Below are positions 17,500 to 27,066 of a stretch of DNA of 64,000 nt, one piece after another. The DNA is taken from assembly GCA_017421045.1 (NCBI GenBank), contig JAFQMC010000017.1, positions 1 through 64,000 on the forward strand, given 5' to 3'. A model generated the notes under the pieces. It saw nothing but the letters and a program-made list of their open reading frames with translations, was not told where the DNA came from and made no database searches. This DNA is from Clostridia bacterium. GTDB lineage: Bacteria > Bacillota > Clostridia > Oscillospirales > Acutalibacteraceae. The position numbers were made by a program, and so were the translations under genes. Numbering within the stretch: the first letter of the stretch is position 1; every line of letters starts with the position of its first letter.

Positions 17500-18735
17500 A
17501 TGAAAAATAACACGAAGAACTTTGACATAGCAATAGTCGGCGGAGGTGCTTCAGGACTCTTCTGTGCAGTTATGGTCAAATCCCGTGCGCCTCAGCTTAA
17601 GGTCGCAATATTAGAACGGCAGGACAGAGTCGGCAGAAAACTCCTTGTCACCGGTAATGGCCGATGTAATCTTACAAACCTGCATCTGACAAGCGACAAC
17701 TATCACGGTAGTTTCGATGGAATTGACAGTCTGCTCGAAATGTGTCCTCCAAGCCTCATTGTAAGCTTATTTGAGGATTTGGGACTTCTTACATATGCTG
17801 AATCTGACGGCAGGGTATATCCTCTCAGCAAGCAGGCAAATTCAGTTCTCGACATCCTTCGACTCAACTGCGAAAGCTTTGGTGTCAGAACTCTCTGCGA
17901 TTATGATGTTTCTGACATAAAAGCAAATACTAATGGGTTTTCTATAATAAATTCAAAGGGTGAAAAAATAAGTTCAGAGCGGGTAGTTATCGCAACGGGA
18001 AACAATGCATCCCCTACAACCGGTGCCGATAATTCAATTTTCAGTGTTTTACAAAAACTTGGACACACAGTGACACCGCTATACCCTGCCCTATGCCCTG
18101 TTGCTGTAAAATCACCTCATCTCAAATCTCTCAAAGGTGTCAGAGCGAGCGGCCTTGCCAGTATCATTAAGAACGGAATAGTTGTGAAAAAAGAATACGG
18201 AGAGATACAGTTTACAGAAAAAGCACTCTCGGGTATTTGTCTGTTCAATCTTTCTCGTGTAGCAAACACTGAGAAAGATACACAGATTTCTCTGTCTTTG
18301 CTTCCTGACTATAATTTTTCACAGATATTTGAACTGCTTAAACAAAAGAAAACAAAACTAAATAAATCAGCTACAGCTCAGGATCTTTTTGTTGGGGTTT
18401 TCAACAGAATGATTGGAAATGCTATTCTGAAAGAATCGGGCATTTCACCCGGCACTATAACAACCGATATTTCTGACCAAGAATTAAAGAAAATTTCAAG
18501 CCTTATTAATGACTGGCGCTTTGATGTAGTACCATCAACGGATTTTTCAAAAGCGCAGGTTACTGCAGGAGGCATCCTCGGCGATGAAATAACTCCTGAA
18601 ACCATGATGAGCAGGAAAGTTAATAATCTCTATATTTTAGGTGAGGCCATTGACTGTGATGGCGACTGCGGAGGAATGAATCTGCAGTTTGCCTTTGCAT
18701 CAGCATATTGTGCCGCCTGTGACTTAACAAAATGA
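17500..18735 (+). CDS. FAD-dependent oxidoreductase, HI0933/BaiN family
   Basis: 411 residues. N-terminal dinucleotide fold AIVGGGASGLFCAV, then VGRKLLVTGNGRCNLTN, and C-terminal GEAIDCDGDCGGMNLQFAFASA identify the HI0933-like flavoprotein family. Members reduce double bonds (BaiN in bile acids) or are uncharacterised. It overlaps the next flavoprotein gene by 4 nt (ATGA). Confidence 0.92.
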   Translation: MKNNTKNFDIAIVGGGASGLFCAVMVKSRAPQLKVAILERQDRVGRKLLVTGNGRCNLTNLHLTSDNYHGSFDGIDSLLEMCPPSLIVSLFEDLGLLTYAESDGRVYPLSKQANSVLDILRLNCESFGVRTLCDYDVSDIKANTNGFSIINSKGEKISSERVVIATGNNASPTTGADNSIFSVLQKLGHTVTPLYPALCPVAVKSPHLKSLKGVRASGLASIIKNGIVVKKEYGEIQFTEKALSGICLFNLSRVANTEKDTQISLSLLPDYNFSQIFELLKQKKTKLNKSATAQDLFVGVFNRMIGNAILKESGISPGTITTDISDQELKKISSLINDWRFDVVPSTDFSKAQVTAGGILGDEITPETMMSRKVNNLYILGEAIDCDGDCGGMNLQFAFASAYCAACDLTK

Positions 18736-20309
18736 TTACAGTAAAAAACATAAGACTCCCACTTAAATATACTGACGACTCTGTATGCGATGTATTATCA
18801 AGAGTTTTGAAAATTAGCAGAAACAGTATCATATCAGCAAATATCAGCAGACTTAGCGTTGATGCCCGCAAGAAAAATGACGTACACTATATTGCGAGCA
18901 TTGATGCTGAAATTGACGGGAATGAGAAAAAGCTCGTAGATAAAAACAAAAACGCACATATCTCTGTACGCGATGAATATTGCTTTCCCTATAGCAAATC
19001 CTTGAAAACAAAACCTGTTGTTATAGGCAGTGGACCTGCCGGTCTGTTTTGTGCTCTTATGCTTGCTCGTGCAGGTGCATCACCTATAATCATTGAACGT
19101 GGTGAGCCGGTTGAAAAAAGAACTGAAACAATAAATACATTCTGGCAAAAAGGAAAACTTGATATTGAGTCCAACGTGCAATTCGGAGAAGGCGGTGCAG
19201 GCACTTTTTCGGACGGCAAACTAAACACGGGTACAAATGATATCAGATCACGATTTATACTTAAGGAATTCGTGAGACATGGTGCACCGGAAGAAATTCT
19301 CATATCCGCAAAGCCCCATATCGGCACCGATAAACTTAAACCCACAATTATTGCCATCAGAAAAGAAATTGAGTCCCTTGGCGGAGAGTTTCACTTCAAT
19401 ACCAAATTTACAGATATTCTACTAAAAGACGGTAAACTAATCGGTGTCAAAACACAATGTGGTTCATCTGTTGAGGTCATTGACACTGAATATGCGGTTC
19501 TTGCTATCGGCCACAGCGCACGTGATACCTTTGAGCTTCTGAGGGATAGAGGCATCGAAATGCAACAAAAAGCATTCTCAATCGGTGCAAGGATCGAGCA
19601 CCTCAGGGCAGACGTTGACGAATGCCAGTACGGAAAAGCCAGACATTTTCTTCCTGCTGCCGATTATAAGCTCAGTACACATCTCGGCTGTGGCAGAGGT
19701 GTTTACACTTTTTGTATGTGTCCCGGAGGATATGTTGTAAACGCCTCCAGCGAAAATGGTCTCCTGTGTACAAACGGCATGAGTTGCTTTGCTCGGGATA
19801 ACGTTAACTCAAACAGTGCATTGCTTGTAGGTGTGCTTCCCGAGGATTACAACTGTGGCGATGTACTGGATGGTATGAAGCTTCAGCGACAAATCGAAAG
19901 ATCCGCCTATGAACTCACTAAGGGTTACTTTGCACCTGTTCAAAGAGTGGGTGATTTTCTCGGGATTAACACAGGCAGAAAGAGTAATGTAGAACCAAGC
20001 ATCAAGCCGGGATACAGTTTTTGTGATATAAGTAAGATTTATCCTGAGTTTATATCTGATTCTATGAAAGAAGGAATAATCAGACTTTCTGAAAAAATGT
20101 CAGTGTTTGAGGATATGGGTGCTGTTCTTACAGCTGCCGAAACCCGCAGCTCCTCCCCTGTACGTATTCTCAGAAACGAAACTTATCAGTCCGTAAGCTG
20201 CATTGGACTCTATCCTTGCGGCGAAGGCGCAGGATACGCAGGCGGAATAATGTCGGCAGCTGCTGACGGCATAAAATGCGCGGAGGCAATTTTTGATAAT
20301 CAAAAATGA
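18732..20309 (+). CDS. FAD-dependent dehydrogenase (COG2509-like)
   Basis: 525 residues. An N-terminal domain of about 90 residues precedes the FAD fold VVIGSGPAGLFCALML and QFGEGGAGTFSDGKLNTG. The C-terminus has GLYPCGEGAGYAGGIMSAAADG. The function is unknown; it is translationally coupled to the HI0933-type gene, suggesting a shared redox pathway. Confidence 0.9.
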   Translation: MITVKNIRLPLKYTDDSVCDVLSRVLKISRNSIISANISRLSVDARKKNDVHYIASIDAEIDGNEKKLVDKNKNAHISVRDEYCFPYSKSLKTKPVVIGSGPAGLFCALMLARAGASPIIIERGEPVEKRTETINTFWQKGKLDIESNVQFGEGGAGTFSDGKLNTGTNDIRSRFILKEFVRHGAPEEILISAKPHIGTDKLKPTIIAIRKEIESLGGEFHFNTKFTDILLKDGKLIGVKTQCGSSVEVIDTEYAVLAIGHSARDTFELLRDRGIEMQQKAFSIGARIEHLRADVDECQYGKARHFLPAADYKLSTHLGCGRGVYTFCMCPGGYVVNASSENGLLCTNGMSCFARDNVNSNSALLVGVLPEDYNCGDVLDGMKLQRQIERSAYELTKGYFAPVQRVGDFLGINTGRKSNVEPSIKPGYSFCDISKIYPEFISDSMKEGIIRLSEKMSVFEDMGAVLTAAETRSSSPVRILRNETYQSVSCIGLYPCGEGAGYAGGIMSAAADGIKCAEAIFDNQK

Positions 20310-20322
20310 ATATATAAAAGTT

Positions 20323-20352
20323 AAGGCTCTTTACTATTTTGTAAAGAGCCTT
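20323..20352. terminator. Bidirectional terminator between convergent operons
   Basis: AAGGCTCTTTAC pairs perfectly with GTAAAGAGCCTT around TATTTT, lying between the plus-strand flavoprotein gene and the minus-strand cdaR gene. Confidence 0.8.
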
Positions 20353-20368
20353 TAGCTATGCTTAAAAG

Positions 20369-21643
20369 TTATTCTGTTTCTTCAAGTTGCACGCTTGCAG
20401 TTTCAGATGTGCGGTATACCCAACATAAGCCGTTGGAATTCACCGTAATATATACAGGGACATCTACGTTAGTATCGGTAGTGCCTTCAATGCCGGAGAA
20501 GTCATAAACAATAGTGAAGGATTCTTCTGTCAGCTTAGAAAGTGCACTTGCTGTACCTATAGCTGTTACCGGGAAGTTGGTAGGAGCAGAGTAGGTGTAT
20601 CCGGAGGGTAGATTCTTTACTGTGATTCGTGATGCAGGCACGTCGAATATTTCTGAATCAAGATACGAGAAATCAAGCTGAACTTTTATTGTCTCTACCC
20701 CATCGCTCTTGTTAACAAACTCCTTTCCAAGAATTTCGCTAACACTGAACTCTTCATTGTAAATCTGATTCTTATACTGAGAAAGCGAGCCGATATCAAT
20801 AGCAAATTTTTCAAGTGCCTGATTACCCTCGATCAACTCTTCGGGTCCTGCAACACTGATTGTAGAAGGAGTTATTGAATAATAAGATGCAGAAAGCTTA
20901 ACGTTTTCTGGGGTATACTTCAGCGAAAAGGGCATATCCTCATCAATCTTCAGATATCTGAAAGATACGTCGACGCTGGACATACTCATAGTGATATACT
21001 CCGTTGGAATCTCTTCTGCGTTATTTGCGGTGGGATCATCGGTTGAGTAGAGCTTTATATCATAAGTGTTAGTCACATTAGTAGCATTGGGGCTGTTAAC
21101 GTTTCCTGATATATAAGCTACTTTCACCTTGTTGATTAGAGTCTCGGGACCAGTAATGTCTACTGTTTCAGGAACATTGTTATCAACATAATACCCTTCA
21201 GGACTATAGGTGAAATTGCTGACAATATTTACCGTCTTAGTTGCTTCGCGGTCAATCAACAGATTAATGGATTGCGGATCGATGCCCTCAATCTCAATAT
21301 CGTGGTTACCTTTGTTCTCAGCAGTTAACTGATAAGAGGTTTCTGCACAAGGTTCAGTAATTGAGCTGAGGTCAACCGTAGCAGTAAAATCGTCGGCTGT
21401 AAGAGATTCTACAATTACACGTTTACCAGTAACCTGCAAGGAAACAGTATCAACCTCATTACTGTAAACCTTCAGCTCCTGAGCTACGCTTTCAGGCAAG
21501 CTGAAAGTAACAGGGACATCAGCTATGGTTTTTGTTATTCCGTCAGAACTGATAATCCAGAAGAAAAAGGAAAAAACGAAAGCTATAATAATAAGAAGTT
21601 TCTTGTTATCAAGAAGTCGGCTGAAAAGAGATTTATTCTTCAT
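20369..21643 (-). CDS. cdaR: YbbR-domain regulator of diadenylate cyclase
   Basis: 424 residues. The ATG at 21643 follows AAGGAG and overlaps cdaA by 11 nt. An N-terminal membrane anchor (LLIIIAFVFSFFFWIISSDG) is followed by an external region of repeated YbbR domains (TVDLSSI, VNIVSNFTYSPEGYYV, GPETLI and GPEELI repeats). CdaR modulates the c-di-AMP synthase CdaA at the membrane. The usual third gene, glmM, is not next to it here. Confidence 0.92.
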   Translation of the reverse strand: MKNKSLFSRLLDNKKLLIIIAFVFSFFFWIISSDGITKTIADVPVTFSLPESVAQELKVYSNEVDTVSLQVTGKRVIVESLTADDFTATVDLSSITEPCAETSYQLTAENKGNHDIEIEGIDPQSINLLIDREATKTVNIVSNFTYSPEGYYVDNNVPETVDITGPETLINKVKVAYISGNVNSPNATNVTNTYDIKLYSTDDPTANNAEEIPTEYITMSMSSVDVSFRYLKIDEDMPFSLKYTPENVKLSASYYSITPSTISVAGPEELIEGNQALEKFAIDIGSLSQYKNQIYNEEFSVSEILGKEFVNKSDGVETIKVQLDFSYLDSEIFDVPASRITVKNLPSGYTYSAPTNFPVTAIGTASALSKLTEESFTIVYDFSGIEGTTDTNVDVPVYITVNSNGLCWVYRTSETASVQLEETE

Positions 21644-22520
21644 CTGATTTTCTCTCCTTCCTCTTCTTGAAAATAGAAGGCTTTTCACTTTCGGGATCTT
21701 TGGGGATAAGGTAATCTTCCAAGGTAGTTACCAGTGTATCTCTGTCAAAATTGCTTGTAAGGACTCCGTTGATTGCGACCGAGATGTTTCCTGTCTCCTC
21801 GGAGACAACAACTACCAATGCATCGGAAACTTCAGACATACCGATAGCGGCACGGTGTCTTGTGCCAATATCTCTTCTCTGGACTTCTTTACTGTTAAGA
21901 GGCAGGATGCATCCTGCAGCAAAAACCTTCCCTTCACGAATAATACAAGCACCATCATGAAGAGGAGCTTTGTTGAAAAAGATATTGCCGAACAGTGCAG
22001 TTGAAGTGTCAGCGTTGATAATTGTGCCGGTGGAAGCAATATCAGTAAGCTTGGTTTCTTTTTCAAATACAATTAGCGCTCCTGTCCTTGTATGGCTGAA
22101 AAGAACCGCTGTATCAGATACATCAGAAATAGCCTTATACACTCCGTCACGCTCTGCGTTTGAGATAAGACCACCCTGGAACAATCTGCTGAGATAACCT
22201 TTCGAAAACTTGGAGCGACCCAGTTGTTCAAGTGCTTTTCTGATTTCCGGTTGAAAAATGATAAATATGATAATAACAGAGAAATCAAGAAACGCTTTCA
22301 AGATCGAAGTGACCATCATCAGGTCAAAGATACTTGCCAGTGCATAGAACAGCAGAATAAGGACTATGCCTTTCAAAAGCTGCTCTGCTCTTGTGTCTCG
22401 GACAAGCCTCAACACACCGTAAATTAGCGCGGCAACAATGATAATATCTATCAAGTCAGTAAGTCGGAAGGTAGACAGCAAGGATATGAAATTGTTAAAC
22501 CATTCTGTAATAGCTTGCAT
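21633..22520 (-). CDS. cdaA: Diadenylate cyclase, membrane-bound CdaA
   Basis: 295 residues. The ATG at 22520 follows GGAGG by 6 nt. Three N-terminal membrane helices precede the DisA_N domain, with catalytic DGA (LHDGACII) and RHR (GTRHRAAIG). It condenses two ATP into c-di-AMP, which controls osmolyte transport and cell-wall homeostasis. It forms an operon with cdaR. Confidence 0.96.
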   Translation of the reverse strand: MQAITEWFNNFISLLSTFRLTDLIDIIIVAALIYGVLRLVRDTRAEQLLKGIVLILLFYALASIFDLMMVTSILKAFLDFSVIIIFIIFQPEIRKALEQLGRSKFSKGYLSRLFQGGLISNAERDGVYKAISDVSDTAVLFSHTRTGALIVFEKETKLTDIASTGTIINADTSTALFGNIFFNKAPLHDGACIIREGKVFAAGCILPLNSKEVQRRDIGTRHRAAIGMSEVSDALVVVVSEETGNISVAINGVLTSNFDRDTLVTTLEDYLIPKDPESEKPSIFKKRKERKSDEE

Positions 22521-22551
22521 AAACGTCCTCCGCAATATGGTTTATATTTCT

Positions 22552-22580
22552 ATTTTACCATTATAAACCTCACATTGCAA
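22552..22580 (-). promoter_or_regulatory. Probable promoter of cdaA-cdaR
   Basis: On the minus strand, TTGCAA (22575-22580), 17-nt spacer, TAAAAT (22552-22557). It lies just after the end of the preceding gene. Confidence 0.55.
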
Positions 22581-22582
22581 TA

Positions 22583-23743
22583 TCAATGAATGAATTTTTC
22601 TTTATTTATTATTTTTGTAACAGCATTTATAAAAATATTAATATCATTTCTGCTTGTAAACACTGACGGACAAACCCTGACAGTACCCGAATCTTCGGTG
22701 TTGTAGTGTCTGTGTGCAACAGGACTGCAGTGCAGACCTGCTCGAACAGCAATAGAAAATTTGTCGTCAAGCAAGCGGGCAACCTCATCACAATCGATTC
22801 CATCAATATTAAAAGATATTAACGGCACGTGACTTCCTTTGTTTGGGAAAGCTGTGTAAAGCCTCACTCCTTTAATCTGAGAAAGTCGCCTGTATAGCAT
22901 CGTTATAAGTGACATTTCATGATGATATATACTATCAAGACCTTTATGATTCACAAAATCAATGCCTGCAGACAAACCTGCTATTCCACTTAGATTTACT
23001 GTGCCGCTTTCGAATTTATCGGGCAGAATCTGTGGTTGAGTTAATACAGAAGATCCGCTGCCGGTTCCGCCTTCATATATTGAATCAGGTATAGTATTGC
23101 TGTTTATTATCAGGAATCCTGTGCCCATAGGGCCGTATAGTCCTTTATGACCCGGTGCACATAAAAAATCGACGCCGATTTCATTTATATCAATATTGAT
23201 GATACCTGCGCTTTGTGCGGAATCCAAGCAAAACAAAATGCCATAGTATCTGCACAATGCAGCTATTCTTGAAACGGGAAGTATATTTCCGAATACATTA
23301 GAGGCATGTGTGCATATTACTAACTTTGTTTTATCTTTGAAGGATTTGCGAAAGGAATCCAAGGTTTTATCGTTATCATTTTCATAAACCTTCGCAATAT
23401 CGTAAGTGATAATTCCTGCCTCACAGAGTTTTTCAAGGGGTCTTACTACTGAATTGTGCTCCAAGGACGAAATGACAACATGATCTCCCTTTTTAAGCAC
23501 ACCTTTGATGACTGTATTAAGAGCCAGAGTACAGCTCAGAGTAAAGATTACATTCTCCGGCTTGTCTGTACCGAACATATCTGCAATTTTACTGCGGCAA
23601 TTATAAATGGTCTCAGCGGCTTTCAAGGACATTTTATGTCCTGCTCGTCCGGGGTTTGCAGAATAAGCAAATGAATCGGACACAGCTTTTCTTACAATTT
23701 CCGGTTTAGGAAATGTTGTAGCTCCGTTGTCGAGATATATCAT
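22583..23743 (-). CDS. Cysteine desulfurase-family PLP enzyme
   Basis: 386 residues. YLDNGATTFPKP, SSLEHNSVVRPLE and the PLP lysine in APGHKGLYGP are typical of the class V aminotransferase group that includes the EF2568-type enzymes. The C-terminal cysteine (GLHCSPVAH) would carry persulfide or selenide. It is 2 nt downstream of a DUF3343 gene, suggesting sulfur or selenium delivery by the pair. Confidence 0.9.
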   Translation of the reverse strand: MIYLDNGATTFPKPEIVRKAVSDSFAYSANPGRAGHKMSLKAAETIYNCRSKIADMFGTDKPENVIFTLSCTLALNTVIKGVLKKGDHVVISSLEHNSVVRPLEKLCEAGIITYDIAKVYENDNDKTLDSFRKSFKDKTKLVICTHASNVFGNILPVSRIAALCRYYGILFCLDSAQSAGIINIDINEIGVDFLCAPGHKGLYGPMGTGFLIINSNTIPDSIYEGGTGSGSSVLTQPQILPDKFESGTVNLSGIAGLSAGIDFVNHKGLDSIYHHEMSLITMLYRRLSQIKGVRLYTAFPNKGSHVPLISFNIDGIDCDEVARLLDDKFSIAVRAGLHCSPVAHRHYNTEDSGTVRVCPSVFTSRNDINIFINAVTKIINKEKFIH

Positions 23744-23745
23744 TC

Positions 23746-23967
23746 CTATTGCCTGCCTGTTCTGCCCAGTATATTAAATCCTTTGCTTGCAAGCAGATTT
23801 TCAGCAACATCAGGATTATCGGGCACATATACGCTGTAGCTACAGGAAGGTTTTCCGTTGACTTTCGGAGTTTTTTGCACAAATCCGTGGATACCGGCCG
23901 CCTCAAGTATATTCTTGGCTCTGACAGCAAGAGTTATATTAGGAAGCATTATTAGCTGGTTTTCCAA
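23746..23967 (-). CDS. DUF3343 protein, putative Se/S carrier
   Basis: 73 residues from TTG at 23967, preceded by GAGGTGAT; a GTG 9 nt upstream is part of that site. VRAKNILEAAGI and CSYSVYV fit the small DUF3343 family, which occurs near selenium and cysteine-desulfurase genes. One cysteine could carry the chalcogen. It is cotranscribed with the desulfurase-type gene. Confidence 0.75.
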   Translation of the reverse strand: MENQLIMLPNITLAVRAKNILEAAGIHGFVQKTPKVNGKPSCSYSVYVPDNPDVAENLLASKGFNILGRTGRQ

Positions 23968-24030
23968 ATTTATCACCTCATATATTTTATTACATACTAT
24001 GAATAAAATATTAGGTGTGTGTTAAAAGTA

Positions 24031-24783
24031 TCAGCCCAGCATATCCCCCATATCATACATACCACGTGACTGGTTGATGATAAATGTCGCAGCCGAGAGT
24101 GCGCCTGTGGCAAAAAGTGCTTTTGACTGAGCCTGATGTGTTATGGTCAGAACCTCGTCATTACCTGCGAAGATGACAGAATGTTCTCCAACGATGGTAC
24201 CACCGCGGACACTATGCATACCGATTTCATTCTTAGCTCTTTTTGCTCTGTAAGCGTGTCTGTCATAGACGTACTGAGGGGTTCTTTCGAGTGTGTCGGA
24301 AATACCGTCAGCAATCATCAGCGCAGTACCGCTTGGTGCATCCAGCTTCTGATTGTGATGCTTCTCGATTATTTCAATATCAAATCCATCGCCGAAGACA
24401 GCAGTAGCCTTTTTACACAGCTCTATAAGCAGATTTATGCCGAGTGACATATTGCCCGAAGAAAATACGGGAGCAGTAGCTGACAAATCTTCAACCAAGG
24501 CTTTCTGGTTCTCGTCGAGTCCGGTTGTGCAAATAACGCTGGGCAGAGTATTTGTTTTTGCATATGCACAAAGAGCAGGAATGAGACTGGGATTTGAAAA
24601 GTCGATGATTACGTCTGTTTTCTCTGCAACTTCATCAAAGCTGTCATATACAGGAAAATCATAGTTTGAAACACCGAAGGGGTCTACTCCGCAGACGATT
24701 TTCATATCATCCCGCTGTGAGACAGCGTTTACCACAGCTTGTCCCATCTTTCCGTTGCATCCGTGCAAAAGTATGTTAATCAT
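24031..24783 (-). CDS. dapB: 4-hydroxy-tetrahydrodipicolinate reductase
   Basis: 250 residues. The ATG at 24783 follows AGGAGTGAT. It reduces the DapA product with NAD(P)H in lysine/diaminopimelate synthesis. The nucleotide motif HGCNGKMGQ, substrate motif EKHHNQKLDAPSGTA and SVRGG are all present. It is last in asd-dapA-dapB, behind an intergenic terminator-like hairpin. Confidence 0.96.
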   Translation of the reverse strand: MINILLHGCNGKMGQAVVNAVSQRDDMKIVCGVDPFGVSNYDFPVYDSFDEVAEKTDVIIDFSNPSLIPALCAYAKTNTLPSVICTTGLDENQKALVEDLSATAPVFSSGNMSLGINLLIELCKKATAVFGDGFDIEIIEKHHNQKLDAPSGTALMIADGISDTLERTPQYVYDRHAYRAKRAKNEIGMHSVRGGTIVGEHSVIFAGNDEVLTITHQAQSKALFATGALSAATFIINQSRGMYDMGDMLG

Positions 24784-24796
24784 TTTTATCACTCCT

Positions 24797-24842
24797 AAAA
24801 AATCAGGCGTGCTGCAGACCAAGACAAGTCCGTCGGCACGCC
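24797..24842 (-). terminator. Terminator or attenuator between dapA and dapB
   Basis: On the minus strand, GGCGTGC pairs with GCACGCC, extended by an inner CGGACT/GGTCTG stem, then TGATTTTTT. It lies 13 nt upstream of the dapB start, so dapB is expected to receive only read-through or to be conditionally attenuated. Confidence 0.7.
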
Positions 24843-24854
24843 GAAATTGAATAT

Positions 24855-25754
24855 TTACTTAATCTTACCGATAAGGTCGTATTTTCTCATACAATCCTTG
24901 AGGTCATGATATCCGTGGTAGCTCATAGGTACAAGAGGTAAGCGACACTCACCGCAGTCAAATCCCATAAGATTCATAGCTGTCTTAACAGGAATGGGGT
25001 TAACATCAGAGAACATCATATCCATAAGCTCAATGTACTTGAAATTCATCTTTGATGCTTCTACAAAATTATTATCAAGACAAAGCTGACATATCTCGTG
25101 CATCTCTTTAGGGCAAATGTTAGCAAAAACTGAAATAACGCCCAGTGCGCCCAAAGACATAAAAGGTACGGTCTGGTCATCGTTACCTGAGTAAATGTCC
25201 AGCTTATCTCCACAGAGAGAACGGGTCTTGGAAACAGAAGATATATCTCCGTTTGCTTCCTTTGTAGCCACGATGTTGTCGTGTTTGCAGAGTTCTGCAT
25301 AAGTCTCGGGCTTGATGTTACAGCCTGTTCTCGAAGGAACATTGTAAAGAATCATGGGAATATCAACAGCATCAGCTATTGCAGTAAAATGTCGGATGAG
25401 ACCTGTCTGTGAGGTCTTGTTATAATAAGGTGTAACACTGAGGATAGCATCTGCACCATAGGTTTTAGCTGCTTTGGAAAGGCTGATTGCAGTAGCTGTA
25501 TCGTTACTGCCCGCACCAGCAATAACCGGCACTCTGCCGTCTACTTTGCGAGAGACGAACTCCAGCACCTGGCAGTGCTCTTTCTCGGAAAGAGTTGCAG
25601 CCTCACCGGTAGTACCACATGCAATAATAGCATCGGTGCCGCCTTCAATCTGATATTCGATAATTTTACCAAAGGAATCGTAATTAACGCTTCCGTCAGA
25701 ATTCATGGGTGTGATAATTGCAACACCGGAACCTGTAAAAATAGGAGTATTCAT
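24855..25754 (-). CDS. dapA: 4-hydroxy-tetrahydrodipicolinate synthase
   Basis: 299 residues. It condenses pyruvate with aspartate semialdehyde. CGTTGEAATLSEKEH, PYYNKTSQTGLIRHF and YNVPSRTGC are present, with the Schiff-base lysine in VATKEANGD. GGAGG precedes the ATG. It lies 27 nt downstream of asd. Confidence 0.97.
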   Translation of the reverse strand: MNTPIFTGSGVAIITPMNSDGSVNYDSFGKIIEYQIEGGTDAIIACGTTGEAATLSEKEHCQVLEFVSRKVDGRVPVIAGAGSNDTATAISLSKAAKTYGADAILSVTPYYNKTSQTGLIRHFTAIADAVDIPMILYNVPSRTGCNIKPETYAELCKHDNIVATKEANGDISSVSKTRSLCGDKLDIYSGNDDQTVPFMSLGALGVISVFANICPKEMHEICQLCLDNNFVEASKMNFKYIELMDMMFSDVNPIPVKTAMNLMGFDCGECRLPLVPMSYHGYHDLKDCMRKYDLIGKIK

Positions 25755-25781
25755 TATATTACCTCCAAATTAACTGTTTGA

Positions 25782-26867
25782 TTAGTCGATATAACCCTCA
25801 GCACAGAGAAGCTCTGCAAGAAGTACAGCACCGCCTGCTGCACCACGAAGTGTGTTGTGAGACATACAAACGAACTTGTAGTCATACTGGGAATCTTCTC
25901 TGAGTCTGCCGATAGATACAGCCATGCCGCCTTCAAGGTTTCTCTCAGACTTGATCTGAGGACGGTCAGGCTCTGTGAAATAGTGGAGGAACTGCTTGGG
26001 AGCGCTGGGGAGATTAAGCTCCTGAGCTCTGCCTGCATATTCGTTCCATATTTTAATAATCTCATCAACGGAGGGTTTGTTCTCTGAGTCCTTAAAAGAC
26101 ATAAAGACAGCAGCTGTGTGTCCGTTTGACACAGGAACACGAATACACTGAGAAGTGATTGCGATGTCGTCTGTCATTTTGATCTCATCACCCTCAATCT
26201 TACCCCAGATTTTCAGAGGCTCAATCTCGGACTTCTCTTCCTCACCGCCAATGTAAGGAATGATATTATCAACCATCTCGGGCCAACGCTCAAAAGTCTT
26301 GCCTGCGCCTGAAATTGCCTGGTATGTACAAGCAAGCACTTTGTCAACACCGAACTGCATCAGAGGATGAATAGCGGGTACGTAGCTCTGGAGAGAGCAG
26401 TTAGACTTAACAGCGATAAAACCGCGCTTGGTACCGAGACGCTTCTTCTGGCTCTCGATGATTTTTGCGTGGTCTGCGTTAATCTCGGGAACAATCATGG
26501 GAACGTCGGGTGTGAGTCTGTGTGCAGAGTTATTGGAAACAATCGGGCACTCTGCCTTAGCGTATGCTTCCTCAAGAGCTTTGATTTCATCCTTCTTCAT
26601 ATCAACAGCGCAGAAACAGAAATCTACCTCTGCTGATACTTCCTCAACATTAGCTGCATCCTTGATAACAAGGTCAGCCATATTTGCAGGAATGGGAGAA
26701 TCCATAACCCATCTGGATTCAACAACTTCTTTATATGTTTTGCCGGCACTGCGGGGACTTGCAGCAAGGCAAACAACATCAAACCAAGGGTGGTTCTCAA
26801 GGAGCAGAGCGAATCTCTGACCTACCATACCTGTGGCACCGATAATGCCAACTTTATACTTTTTCAT
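25782..26867 (-). CDS. asd: Aspartate-semialdehyde dehydrogenase, archaeal/fungal type
   Basis: 361 residues. GATGMVGQRF binds NADP, and the catalytic cysteine is in SNCSLQ. RVPVSNGHTAAVF is the substrate region. The sequence follows the TIGR00978-like form found in archaea, fungi and some Clostridia, not the common bacterial form. It is first in the lysine/DAP operon. Confidence 0.95.
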   Translation of the reverse strand: MKKYKVGIIGATGMVGQRFALLLENHPWFDVVCLAASPRSAGKTYKEVVESRWVMDSPIPANMADLVIKDAANVEEVSAEVDFCFCAVDMKKDEIKALEEAYAKAECPIVSNNSAHRLTPDVPMIVPEINADHAKIIESQKKRLGTKRGFIAVKSNCSLQSYVPAIHPLMQFGVDKVLACTYQAISGAGKTFERWPEMVDNIIPYIGGEEEKSEIEPLKIWGKIEGDEIKMTDDIAITSQCIRVPVSNGHTAAVFMSFKDSENKPSVDEIIKIWNEYAGRAQELNLPSAPKQFLHYFTEPDRPQIKSERNLEGGMAVSIGRLREDSQYDYKFVCMSHNTLRGAAGGAVLLAELLCAEGYID

Positions 26868-26979
26868 AAAAACCTCCTGAAAAACACAGAAAAAAGTTGA
26901 GTTTTTTCTGAATATATTATATTATTAGTAAAGTAAATAAATTTGCCGTAAAAAGCAAACATACACCCACTATCTATAT

Positions 26980-27008
26980 AATATATCACTCAACGGAAAA
27001 CTTGTCAA
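26980..27008 (-). promoter_or_regulatory. Promoter of asd-dapA-dapB
   Basis: On the minus strand, TTGACA (27003-27008), 17-nt spacer, TATATT (26980-26985). It gives a leader of about 105 nt that holds an AT-rich hairpin (CAGAAAAA with TTTTTCTG, about 26885-26910). The leader is too short for a lysine riboswitch. Confidence 0.75.
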
Positions 27009-27066
27009 TGAATTATGAGCAACAACCACATTATTTTTTGATAGTAATTCCAGAAAGGAAATATAA

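Noticed and set aside
26868..27000. Lysine riboswitch upstream of asd
   Set aside because: The leader is only about 105 nt with an AT-rich hairpin; the lysine aptamer is much longer and its core is not visible.
27009..27066. preQ1 riboswitch before queA
   Set aside because: No short pseudoknot-type hairpin with an A-rich tail of the preQ1 pattern was seen.
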